The position numbers were made by a program, and so were the translations under genes. Below are positions 1 to 6,499 of a DNA stretch of 6,499 bases, piece after piece. Each line of letters opens with the position of its first letter. Within the stretch, counting starts at the first letter, position 1. This stretch comes from Clostridiales bacterium (GTDB lineage Bacteria > Bacillota > Clostridia > Christensenellales > DUVY01), in the NCBI GenBank assembly GCA_031290295.1, contig JAITNT010000149.1:1-6499 (forward strand), read 5' to 3'. The notes below the pieces were generated by a model. It was not told the DNA's origin. It made no database searches and was given only the letters and a program-made list of their open reading frames with translations.

Positions 1-614
1 TCGAGCATATTTACGGCTTTTTCAAGACGTTTATTCAGAATGTATTCTTTTGGCGAAAAACCGGTGAATTTTTTGAACAGGTAACGGAAATGCTCTACGC
101 TGTAGCCTATGGTTTCGGCAAGTTCTTTAATATTCAATTTAGAAACGAAATTGCCATTGATATGTGAAATAACGTTTCCTATATTGTCAATGCGTTTTGT
201 TTTATCGACGGTCTGCCGAATTATATATACGAGCAATTCAAAGATAGTGTTATTCATTACGGTTTGCCAATGGGATTGTTTTGTTTTGTATTCTTCCAAA
301 ATGTTTTGCAGTAACCCGTATATTATTAAATTGTCATCTTGGATTATTTGGTTATCAAGCGAAATATTTTCATCGGTTACATAAAAGCGCAAGACTATAC
401 TTGCACCGGTTTCATAGTAAATTTCGTCATGCGGCGTTTCCGGCGCGTATAAAAAAGCGACGTTAGAATAAAAAGGCGATTGTTTATTATTAAAAGACGT
501 TGTTCCTTTGCCGTTAATAAAATATACAAATTCGTAATACTCATGCTTGTGCATCGGGATGCAAACGCCTTTCGGGCGGACGCGTTCCGCCATCAATTCT
601 TTTAATTTCACCAT
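1..614 (-). CDS. AraC-family transcriptional regulator (partial, C-terminus beyond left edge)
   Basis: A cytoplasmic DNA-binding regulator, probably sugar-responsive, that most likely controls the divergent ABC importer operon. Translating the minus strand from ATG 614-612 gives 204 complete codons with no stop before the edge. Residues about 14-80 look like an AraC-type cupin sensor domain, with HKHEYYEF (H22, H24, E28), a GKG turn at 35-37 and PHDE around 61-64. Residues 162-204 match the first helix-turn-helix of the AraC/XylS domain (IKELAETIGYS, then HFRYLFKKFTGFSPKEYI) and the start of the linker helix (NKRLEKAVNML). The second helix-turn-helix, roughly 50 residues, lies outside the window. 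ATG 614 was chosen because the promoter places the transcript start on it; an internal ATG at 593-591 (Met8) is a less likely alternative without a good ribosome site. Family assignment is firm; the ligand is unknown. Confidence 0.93.
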   Translation of the reverse strand, partial: MVKLKELMAERVRPKGVCIPMHKHEYYEFVYFINGKGTTSFNNKQSPFYSNVAFLYAPETPHDEIYYETGASIVLRFYVTDENISLDNQIIQDDNLIIYGLLQNILEEYKTKQSHWQTVMNNTIFELLVYIIRQTVDKTKRIDNIGNVISHINGNFVSKLNIKELAETIGYSVEHFRYLFKKFTGFSPKEYILNKRLEKAVNML

Positions 615-620
615 ACCCGA

Positions 621-649
621 ATTATACGATAAAACAAAAATGTTGTCAA
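621..649 (-). promoter_or_regulatory. Consensus sigma-70/sigma-A promoter of the AraC-family gene
   Basis: On the minus strand there is a perfect TTGACA (649-644), a 17-bp spacer and a perfect TATAAT (626-621). Six bases (TCGGGT) then separate the -10 box from the ATG at 614, so the usual start point falls on the A of the start codon. No Shine-Dalgarno sequence can fit. The promoter is seen directly; the leaderless transcript is inferred from spacing. Confidence 0.88.
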
Positions 650-673
650 GGACAAACTATAAAATCACCGAAA

Positions 674-689
674 ATATTAACTTTAATAT
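674..689. promoter_or_regulatory. Palindrome between divergent promoters, candidate operator
   Basis: ATATTAACTTTAATAT has perfect 7-bp inverted arms (ATATTAA / TTAATAT) around a 2-bp centre. It lies 25 bp upstream of the regulator's -35 box and 11 bp upstream of the operon's -35 box, a typical place for a regulator to act on both promoters. It is AT-rich, so chance symmetry is possible, and AraC proteins more often bind direct repeats. The operator role is inference. Confidence 0.4.
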
Positions 690-702
690 GATTTTTATGA
701 TT
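687..702 (+). repeat. Direct repeat TATGATT x2, possible AraC half-sites
   Basis: TATGATT occurs at 687-693 and again at 696-702, a 9-bp period, with the second copy running into the -35 box of the operon promoter. AraC-family activators contact successive major grooves and often overlap or abut the -35 element, so these could be half-sites. The repeat is short and AT-rich and overlaps the end of the palindrome at 674-689; the regulatory role is inference. Confidence 0.3.
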
Positions 703-729
703 GAAATCCGTCAACGGAGGGAATATAAT
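701..729 (+). promoter_or_regulatory. Promoter of the ABC importer operon
   Basis: TTGAAA (701-706), a 17-bp spacer and TATAAT (724-729) form a near-consensus sigma-A promoter, predicting transcription from about 736 and a leader of roughly 24 nt before the ATG at 760. The spacer contains a palindrome with 5-bp arms, TCCGT-CA-ACGGA (707-718), which could be a repressor site. A second TATAAT at 733-738 has no good -35 partner. Confidence 0.75.
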
Positions 730-744
730 TATTATAATATATGC

Positions 745-751
745 AAGGGGG
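745..751 (+). promoter_or_regulatory. Ribosome binding site deciding the solute-binding protein start
   Basis: AAGGGGG at 745-751 lies 8 nt before ATG 760 and is the only good Shine-Dalgarno site in the region. It supports the start at 760, which yields an immediate lipoprotein signal peptide. The ATG at 756 is out of frame, and the frame's upstream extension to 547 would run through both promoters and the regulator gene. Confidence 0.85.
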
Positions 752-759
752 AATTATGC

Positions 760-2340
760 ATGAGAAAAAAGGTTAATTTAATTTTAACGGCGGTGCTTTT
801 GGTAACGTTTATACTGTCGTCTTGCAACGGATCATCAAGCAAAAAGAACGACCCTAATACGCTGTATGTCGGGAATTATTTTGGAGCGTTGGGGGACGGA
901 TGGCTCAAAGAGGCGGCTAAAGGCTGGGAGGCTTTGCACGATAACGAGTATAAAATAGAAATTATTAACGAGAAAGACCTTTACAGCTCCAGTACGTTGG
1001 CGACAACGATGCCAACCAACAGAGAGGATATGTATCTGTTGACCGGGCTTACTTACGAAACCTTTATTGATAAAGGATACTTGCACGACATTACCGATAT
1101 AGTTACGACGGAGTTATCCGAATACGGCGAAACGCGTACTATCGAAGAAAAGATTTTCCCGCAGGTGCGCGATTACTATAACCAAGAAGATAAATATTAT
1201 GCGCTTCCGTTTCATATGGCGTTTACCACTATCGTATACGATATAGACCTCTTTGACGAATATAATTTCTATTTTAACTATAGCGGCGCAGGATTTATCA
1301 CGCAGGCAAGCCAAAAAAAATCGGTCGGACCTGACGGGGTCGAGGGTACCGACGACGACGGATTGCCGGCTACCCTTTCGCAATTTAAGCAGCTACTGGC
1401 TGAAATGAGAAAAAAAGGCGTAAAACCTTTTACTTGGACGGGGCAATACCCGCATTACCGCAAACGTTGGCTGGCATCCGCTTGGGTGGACTACGAGGGC
1501 GCGTACGGATATAACCTTAATAATAATTTCAGCGGTGCGTACAATTTCGGAGACGGTTCGGTAACGATAAATAATTCCAACGCTTACCTTCTTCAGAAAC
1601 AACCGGGCAAGCTCTACGCCTTGGAGTTGGCGGCGAGCATAATGGATGATCCGGATTATTATTCTTCGTTCGGGTTCACGACCTCACAATCGCATCTGTC
1701 GGCTCAAGACGAATTTTTGATGAGTCGCCAAAGAAATCAGCCTATCGGTATGATAATTGAGAATACGTGGTGGGAATCGGAAGCCACGGGAACTTTCAAC
1801 GATATGAGCGTCAAATACGGGGATAAATGGTCAAAAGCCAACCGCAGATTCGGTATGCTGCCTATCCCTAAGCCGGACGACGGCAGCGGCGCGGAAGAAA
1901 TGACGCTTATGTGTACCGGCGGAGATTCGGTCGTTTGTATTTATTCGGGGTCGCCCAAGACGGCGCTTGCGGAGGATTTTGTCAGGTATTTGCACAGCGA
2001 TGAGATACTGCGCCTTTTCCACCGTTATACCGGCGTGGCGCGGGCGTTCGACTACGATTTGACTGCATCGGATCTTGCGCAGATGACCGAATATACTAAG
2101 ATAATGTATAACTATACAAACAATCTTAATCTTCCGATAGTTTTCTACAATATGTTTGAAAGCGAGTTGCGCCGCAATAACTATTCGTACTTTTTAGAAT
2201 GGTCTTGGAACACTACCGTAAACAGCGTACCTTACGACGATCCGTTTATCGCGTTCCGTAACATGGCAAGTATGACTCCGCAGAAATATTTTGACGGGCT
2301 TTCCGCGCCTTATTCAGATTGGGGTAACCGTTTTCTATGA
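760..2340 (+). CDS. ABC transporter extracellular solute-binding lipoprotein (family 1, carbohydrate)
   Basis: Captures a sugar or oligosaccharide outside the membrane and delivers it to the two permeases encoded next. From ATG 760 the protein has 526 residues. Residues 1-21 are a lipoprotein signal peptide (MRKK, a hydrophobic core, then LSSC), with Cys22 as the lipidated residue, followed by a Ser/Lys-rich linker. The body shows features of long clostridial family 1 binding proteins: an early YVGNYFG strand, YYALPFHMAFTTIVYD near residue 150, then an acidic turn at 190-203 (PDGVEGTDDDGLP) leading into the TLSQFKQLLAEM helix. It is longer than typical maltose-binding proteins. Aromatic residues are plentiful (for example WTGQYPHYRKRW and ENTWWESE), as expected for stacking on sugar rings. 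The stop overlaps the next start by ATGA. Ligand unknown; recognition is by family resemblance. Confidence 0.9.
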   Translation: MRKKVNLILTAVLLVTFILSSCNGSSSKKNDPNTLYVGNYFGALGDGWLKEAAKGWEALHDNEYKIEIINEKDLYSSSTLATTMPTNREDMYLLTGLTYETFIDKGYLHDITDIVTTELSEYGETRTIEEKIFPQVRDYYNQEDKYYALPFHMAFTTIVYDIDLFDEYNFYFNYSGAGFITQASQKKSVGPDGVEGTDDDGLPATLSQFKQLLAEMRKKGVKPFTWTGQYPHYRKRWLASAWVDYEGAYGYNLNNNFSGAYNFGDGSVTINNSNAYLLQKQPGKLYALELAASIMDDPDYYSSFGFTTSQSHLSAQDEFLMSRQRNQPIGMIIENTWWESEATGTFNDMSVKYGDKWSKANRRFGMLPIPKPDDGSGAEEMTLMCTGGDSVVCIYSGSPKTALAEDFVRYLHSDEILRLFHRYTGVARAFDYDLTASDLAQMTEYTKIMYNYTNNLNLPIVFYNMFESELRRNNYSYFLEWSWNTTVNSVPYDDPFIAFRNMASMTPQKYFDGLSAPYSDWGNRFL

Positions 2341-3272
2341 GAGCAAGAAAGCTCGGCGGCTTAAAGTCTTCAAAGAGAAAACGCCTGATTTTTTATATAT
2401 GCCTGCTTGCGTATCCGCTCGCGCATTACGCCGTATTTTATATCGGCGTGAATATTAATTCTGTATTATTGGCATTTAAGAAGTTCGACGGAGGAGAATT
2501 TAGCTTTTTAGAGGCTTCAAATTTCTTTGCAAACTTTAGTAATTTTTCGGGCGATTTATTCAAAACCTCGCTTTTGAAATATGCGGCTAAAAATTCGCTG
2601 TTGATGTACGGCGTTTCTTTGCTGATAGTATTGCCCTTGAACCTAATGTTCTCCTTTTTCCTATACAAAAAAATACCGCTTAAGGGGTTTTACAGGATAG
2701 TGCTTTTCTTGCCTCAAATAGTTTCCTCGATCGTTATGGCGATGATGTTCAAATACTTTGTCGAACGCGGGTTGCCGGGACTGTTTTCTAAATTTAACAT
2801 AGAACTGCCCACGCTTTTGACGGACGTTAAGACCGCATTTTCGACTATCATTGCATATAACATTTGGGCGGGGTTCGGCACACAAATAATAATTTATTCC
2901 GGGGCAATGAGCCGGATTTCGGAAGAGCTTGTCGAATCGGGCAAGCTTGACGGCATGAATATGTTTCAGGAATTTATTCGTATTACGTTGCCGCTCATTT
3001 ATCCGACGGTTTCGTTATTCTTGGTCGCCGGCGTTGCCGGAATATTTACTTCGCAGGCGGCATTGTATAACTTCTTCGGTGACGAGGCGCAGGCAAACGT
3101 GAGCACGCTCGGTTATTTTTTGTTCGTCAGAGTAATAGGCAAGTCGTCAACTTTTAACGACTATCCGTATGCGGCTGCCGCGGGATTACTTTTTACGGCT
3201 GCTGCGTTGCCGATAACGTTGGGGGCAAAATATTTGCTCGATAGATTTGACCCCATGAGGGATGCCATATGA
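2337..3272 (+). CDS. ABC sugar transporter permease, MalF/UgpA type
   Basis: One half of the membrane channel of the sugar importer. The 311-residue protein starts with a basic stretch (KSSKRKR, 11-17), then has about six hydrophobic segments: near 18-40, 88-110, 119-138, 168-190, 219-240 and 278-297. The cytoplasmic EAA loop that docks the ATPase is at 200-219: E-S-G at the EAA position, D205-G206 intact, ending ITLP at 216-219. Translation is probably coupled to the binding-protein gene, since its ATG shares ATGA with that gene's stop and only a weak GGGGTAA lies upstream. Length and topology fit the binding-protein-dependent transport inner-membrane family. The specific sugar cannot be read from the sequence. 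Confidence 0.93.
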   Translation: MRARKLGGLKSSKRKRLIFYICLLAYPLAHYAVFYIGVNINSVLLAFKKFDGGEFSFLEASNFFANFSNFSGDLFKTSLLKYAAKNSLLMYGVSLLIVLPLNLMFSFFLYKKIPLKGFYRIVLFLPQIVSSIVMAMMFKYFVERGLPGLFSKFNIELPTLLTDVKTAFSTIIAYNIWAGFGTQIIIYSGAMSRISEELVESGKLDGMNMFQEFIRITLPLIYPTVSLFLVAGVAGIFTSQAALYNFFGDEAQANVSTLGYFLFVRVIGKSSTFNDYPYAAAAGLLFTAAALPITLGAKYLLDRFDPMRDAI

Positions 3273-4150
3273 AGCGGAAGAAAAACGGAAGCGTCAATAT
3301 ATATAAAAGCCCCTTTTTAATAACAGGCTTTTGGTTGCTTGCCTTATACGCGCTGATTCTACTCGCTCCTATGCTTTGGGCATTTATAACGTCGTTTAAG
3401 GACAGGCTAGATTTTTTGGATAATCCGTTCGGATTTCCCGACAAATGGCATTTTTCCAATTATGCTACCGCGTTCAGGAATATTTACGTTCCGGTGAGCG
3501 GTCAGCCGGTGCATATGCCTATATTATTACTTAACTCTATATTGTATGCGGTAGGCTGTACCTTAATGCATACGCTCGTGCCGTTGGTGACCGCGTATGC
3601 TGCCGAAAAATACAGATACCGTTTTAGCAATTTTGTGTACGCTTTGGTAATAGTCGCATTAATTATCCCAATCGTCGGAAGCCTGCCGTCGGAAATACAA
3701 ATTATGAGAGCGCTGGGCTTTTATGATAATATTATAGGAATTTGGATACTTAAAGGTACTTTTTTGGGTACGAATTTTCTGATTCTTTACGCGGCTTTCC
3801 GGAGCGTTCCGTGGGAGTTTGCCGAAGCCGCGCAGGTTGACAGGGCATCGCAATTCAGAATTATGACGCAAATAATGTTCCCGATGGTATCAAAAGCCGT
3901 ATTCGCCGTAGCGTTGCTTTCTTTTATAGCGTATTGGAACGAATACACGACCGCCATGATTTACTTGCCGAGTATGCCGACAGTATCGTACGGGCTGTAC
4001 CGCTTCCAATTTGCGAACACGCAGGAGATTAACTATGTGCCGATTCAAGTCGCCGGTTGTATGCTTATGACTATTCCTTTATTCGTTTTATTTATGGCGT
4101 TCCATAACAGGCTGATGGGGAATATTGCGATCGGCGGTCTTAAAGGATAA
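3269..4150 (+). CDS. ABC sugar transporter permease, MalG/UgpE type, with altered EAA loop
   Basis: The second membrane half of the importer, 293 residues. A basic N-terminus (MKRKKNGS) precedes the first membrane segment at about 18-40 (FWLLALYALILLAPMLWAF), followed by the MalG-like ITSFKDRLDFL. Further segments lie near 86-112, 125-142, 163-177, 207-225 and 263-282, and the end GLKG is typical of MalG-type proteins. The EAA loop at 186-205 reads EAAQVDRAS...IMFP: the usually invariant glycine after the aspartate is Arg192 (codon AGG at 3842), and the LP leucine is Phe204. The start overlaps the preceding stop as ATGA, with TGAGGG at 3256-3261 as a ribosome site 7 nt upstream. No ATPase gene follows, so the pair probably uses a shared MsmK/UgpC-type ATPase. 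Confidence 0.93.
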   Translation: MKRKKNGSVNIYKSPFLITGFWLLALYALILLAPMLWAFITSFKDRLDFLDNPFGFPDKWHFSNYATAFRNIYVPVSGQPVHMPILLLNSILYAVGCTLMHTLVPLVTAYAAEKYRYRFSNFVYALVIVALIIPIVGSLPSEIQIMRALGFYDNIIGIWILKGTFLGTNFLILYAAFRSVPWEFAEAAQVDRASQFRIMTQIMFPMVSKAVFAVALLSFIAYWNEYTTAMIYLPSMPTVSYGLYRFQFANTQEINYVPIQVAGCMLMTIPLFVLFMAFHNRLMGNIAIGGLKG

Positions 4151-4271
4151 AGAAAGAATGTAAAAAAAGAAGAAATTTAATAGGTGCAAAAACAGGGGTA
4201 CCTTTGTTTAGTACTTCAAGCAGCTTGATATAAAAACATTAATTAGATGCATAAAAAACAAGGAGGACATA
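4151..4271. other. Intergenic gap between importer operon and large surface-protein gene
   Basis: An AT-rich 121-bp gap. It has no GC-rich hairpin followed by a T-run, so no intrinsic terminator is visible after the importer genes and read-through is possible. The only secondary structure is the short palindrome at 4216-4228. A strong AGGAGG (4261-4266) lies 5 nt before the ATG at 4272 and sets the next start. Confidence 0.7.
4204..4234 (+). promoter_or_regulatory. Possible weak promoter with a spacer palindrome, upstream of the surface-protein gene
   Basis: TTGTTT (4204-4209) and TATAAA (4229-4234) are 19 bp apart, or 17 bp if GATATA (4227-4232) is used as the -10. Both readings depart from consensus. 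A 13-bp palindrome, TCAAGC-A-GCTTGA (4216-4228), fills the spacer next to the -10 and could be an operator. If real, the gene is expressed separately from the importer. Low confidence. Confidence 0.3.
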
Positions 4272-6499
4272 ATGGAAAAAGTCACAAATGTCGTAAGGCG
4301 CGGAAAAATCAAAATTATATTGTATATGTTTTTGTGCGCCGCAATAGTCACGGGTCCGTTGTTGATTTTTACGACCAAAGCGGCGGTTCTTATGGGAGTG
4401 GCGGATTTGTTTAATGTTCCCGCTAATGTTGCGATAAAACCGGACGCGGCGGCGCCGTTCGCGATGGACGCCGGTAAAAAGGGTGTTCTTTTTGAGAGTC
4501 AAACGGAGGGCGCGGCGGTATCGCTCAGTTCACCGGTCAGCGGATTGATGGATATTTCTCTCCGCGTTTATTCCGAGGAGGACTACAGCGGCGATGTGCT
4601 TTACGCCAAAGGGGATCCGTACGTAAACCGTTATTTGGATTTATCGGAATTAAAAATCCGTCTTACCGACCGCGGTTCGGGCAGATTTTTTGACATTATT
4701 CTTTGCGGCGGTCAGCGGACGAGCGTAACGGTCGTTTCTGCCCGCGTGGAAAGCGGTTCGAGCCTTACCGGCTCGTACTATACGGCCGACGGCATTGCCG
4801 CTCATCCTATTTCGACTAAGTGGAACACCAGAGGAATGTTTACGCAACTGGGCGGCACGAGTTTTTGCAACCGCGTTTTGTTTAACGGTCAAATATCCTC
4901 TAGCACTAAACCCGTGCGAATCATCTTCGATCCGGTTACAAAGTGCGTTTACGGCTATAATTACGGGATTTCGGCAGCCATAGAACAAAAAAGGCTTATT
5001 GCCGATTTATCCGACTCCGCCGATTTCCGCGCCGCCGACCTGTTTGAGGACGGGTTTGACGAGTATGACGTTTCCTTCATTTTTTCGCAAATCAACTACG
5101 GCAAAACGGGACGGTTTGTTTTGTATTCGGTAAGCGGACAAAGCTTCTCCGGCAATTTCTTAACAGATTCGGCAGGACCTATGATTTCCGCTTCTTATCC
5201 TTATAATTATTACGAGGGTAAAAAATTGCCCGTATCGAAGCCTTACGGTTATGCTTTTATCGATGGGAAGATAAGCAATATCAACGTTCGTGCGTACAAT
5301 CCGTCAAATGCCGAAATCTCTCTTAACAGCGCGGCGGGAACGCCGCTTCCGCTCGGCTCGGCTTGGCAGGAAAGCTCGTATTTTATTCCGCAAACGGCGG
5401 GTTCATACGCGATAGTTTATTCCGCATCCGACAGCTCGGGAATTGTCGGCACGCCGGTCAGGGTTGAGCTTGACGTTAAAGCCGGAGAACCCCCGGTATT
5501 CTACGATATCAATAACGGCGGTTACGAGCAGAACGTTCAAATAGGGCTTGGCGGTAATATTACCGTAAACGGCGCGGTTGCGTATTCGGGCATTACCAAA
5601 AGAAATGTTCCGCTGCCCGTGGACGCAACGGTTAAGCGCGGCGGGTATGAAGTGGCGATTTTTTCGGGCGCAAGTGACAATTTGTTTACTCCGGACGCCG
5701 TCGGCACGTACGACATAATTTATACCGTCAAAGATCATGCCCACATTTTAACGTCCGAAACATATACATTTACGGTAAGCTCGACGGTAGCGGGGTATCA
5801 ATTTGACGGCGTTATCAAAGACTTTTACATTGCCGGCGAATCGTTGACGCTGCCGCAAGCGGTCGTTGTTTTTAACGGTATAACTTATTCTGGAATCGGC
5901 ATCGCGTATGCGCCGTCAGGCAAAAAATATACTTTCTTAAAATTTGTGCCGGACGAGATAGGCGGATATAACGTAGTTTATTCGGCGGTAATAAGCGGCG
6001 CGGTACACAGCAAGCATATATCCTTTACAGTCAAAAACGGTTCCGCTTCGATGGTTACGGCGAATTCGTCTTTTGTAACTTTGCAAGCGGGCGCAAAAGC
6101 CCCCGATTACTTAGGCAGTTACAGCGGATTGTTGATGAGCGGAACGACCGACGGCGCGTCCGTAACCTACAAAAATATTATAGACGTAAGCACAAAGTCC
6201 GCAACCGACCCGTTGATTGAAATTTTACCGATTCCGCCTCAAAAAGGCGTAAAAGCCCTTGATAAATATACCGTGACGCTTACGGATATTTATGACTCTA
6301 AGAACTTTGTCCGTATCGAAGTCACTTCCGCTTGGATCAACCCGCATGCCGTAGTTAAAGCCGGCGCGGGCACGCAGGCTCTTACGGGGCTTTGGAACAA
6401 CGCTCCGCAAACAAGTCGGACAGGGGGCTATCTTTCGTGGCACAGCTTTTCCGGAGAGGGACCCGTTAACGATGAGTCCATGCGGCTTTCGATGGATTA
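4272..6499 (+). CDS. Large exported multidomain surface protein with lectin-like and Ig-like modules (partial, C-terminus beyond right edge)
   Basis: The frame is open from ATG 4272 to the window edge, giving 742 complete codons. Residues 9-14 are basic and 15-33 hydrophobic (IILYMFLCAAIVTG...), a signal peptide or N-terminal anchor with no lipobox. Residues about 57-300 look like a beta-sandwich of the LamG/concanavalin-like kind (FESQTEGAAVSL; LKIRLTDRGSGRFFDI; VRIIFDP; FVLYSVSG). Three Ig-like modules follow at about 301-406, 407-503 and 504-588, each with a G-x-Y-x-I/V-x-Y strand (GSYAIVYSASD 377, GTYDIIYTVKD 478, GGYNVVYSA 564) and a closing V-rich strand. From about 620 a region resembling the first beta-sandwich begins again. 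AGGAGG precedes the start by 5 nt. No catalytic motif is seen. A role in glycan or surface binding is inferred from architecture and the neighbouring sugar importer; domain names are by eye. Confidence 0.85.
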   Translation, partial: MEKVTNVVRRGKIKIILYMFLCAAIVTGPLLIFTTKAAVLMGVADLFNVPANVAIKPDAAAPFAMDAGKKGVLFESQTEGAAVSLSSPVSGLMDISLRVYSEEDYSGDVLYAKGDPYVNRYLDLSELKIRLTDRGSGRFFDIILCGGQRTSVTVVSARVESGSSLTGSYYTADGIAAHPISTKWNTRGMFTQLGGTSFCNRVLFNGQISSSTKPVRIIFDPVTKCVYGYNYGISAAIEQKRLIADLSDSADFRAADLFEDGFDEYDVSFIFSQINYGKTGRFVLYSVSGQSFSGNFLTDSAGPMISASYPYNYYEGKKLPVSKPYGYAFIDGKISNINVRAYNPSNAEISLNSAAGTPLPLGSAWQESSYFIPQTAGSYAIVYSASDSSGIVGTPVRVELDVKAGEPPVFYDINNGGYEQNVQIGLGGNITVNGAVAYSGITKRNVPLPVDATVKRGGYEVAIFSGASDNLFTPDAVGTYDIIYTVKDHAHILTSETYTFTVSSTVAGYQFDGVIKDFYIAGESLTLPQAVVVFNGITYSGIGIAYAPSGKKYTFLKFVPDEIGGYNVVYSAVISGAVHSKHISFTVKNGSASMVTANSSFVTLQAGAKAPDYLGSYSGLLMSGTTDGASVTYKNIIDVSTKSATDPLIEILPIPPQKGVKALDKYTVTLTDIYDSKNFVRIEVTSAWINPHAVVKAGAGTQALTGLWNNAPQTSRTGGYLSWHSFSGEGPVNDESMRLSMD
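5172..6035 (+). repeat. Three diverged Ig-like modules in the surface protein
   Basis: Protein-level repeats of about 106, 97 and 85 residues in the gene starting at 4272. Each ends with a glycine-aromatic strand (GSY at residue 377, GTY at 478, GGY at 564), then I/V-x-Y and a final beta strand (VRVELDV, YTFTVSS, HISFTVK). They fit bacterial Ig-like folds used as stalks or spacers in surface proteins. DNA identity between copies is not obvious, so the duplications look old. Confidence 0.65.

Noticed and set aside
109..466. Two plus-strand open frames inside the AraC gene region (109-384 and 281-466)
   Set aside because: They are antisense to a well-supported AraC coding frame, have no ribosome sites, and resemble no known protein.
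702..715. CcpA catabolite-repression (cre) site overlapping the operon promoter
   Set aside because: TGAAATCCGTCAAC misses the central CG position and the last two bases of the usual consensus; too poor a match to call.
547..759. Upstream extension of the solute-binding protein frame to an ATG at 547 (597 residues)
   Set aside because: It would overlap the AraC-family gene and both promoters, lacks a ribosome site at 547, and would bury the clear lipoprotein signal peptide that begins at 760.
4216..4236. Intrinsic terminator after the importer operon
   Set aside because: The palindrome can form only a 5-bp stem with a 3-nt loop and is followed by A-rich sequence, not a T-run.
4650..4988. 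Minus-strand open frame of 112 codons, and others antisense at 5403-5744 and 6225-6443
   Set aside because: They lie opposite the continuous surface-protein frame, have basic, low-information compositions typical of antisense frames in this base composition, and lack start signals.

Overview
The window carries one carbohydrate-uptake locus with its regulator, from what looks like a low-to-mid GC Gram-positive bacterium, probably an uncultured member of the Clostridia. The pointers are strong sigma-A type promoters, purine-rich Shine-Dalgarno sites, a lipoprotein-type solute-binding protein of the long clostridial kind, and an ABC importer without its own ATPase gene. The order or genus cannot be fixed from the sequence alone.

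Layout. Bases 1-614 (minus strand) hold the 5' two thirds of an AraC-family regulator gene, cut by the left edge. The divergent intergenic region 615-759 holds both promoters: a perfect consensus promoter for the regulator, placed so that its transcript should begin at the ATG itself, and a near-consensus promoter for the rightward operon. Several short symmetric elements lie between and within them. Bases 760-4150 (plus strand) hold a three-gene operon: an extracellular lipoprotein solute-binding protein and two inner-membrane permeases of the MalF/MalG class, each joined to the next by a 4-bp ATGA stop/start overlap. A 121-bp gap (4151-4271) follows, with no convincing terminator, a possible weak promoter and a 13-bp palindrome. 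From 4272 to the right edge an open frame encodes at least 742 residues of a large exported protein. It has an N-terminal membrane/signal segment, a lectin-like beta-sandwich region, three successive Ig-like modules, and then what appears to be a second copy of the first region.

How it fits together. The likely picture is that the cupin-type sensor domain of the AraC protein binds a sugar and controls the divergent operon. The lipoprotein captures an oligosaccharide at the cell surface and the two permeases carry it in, powered by a shared MsmK/UgpC-type ATPase encoded elsewhere. The large exported protein probably binds glycans or cell-surface material outside the cell; its link to the transporter rests on position only. 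The most interesting points are the predicted leaderless regulator mRNA, the loss of the invariant glycine in the EAA loop of the second permease, and the repeated domain architecture of the large surface protein. No wholly novel system can be claimed from this window.
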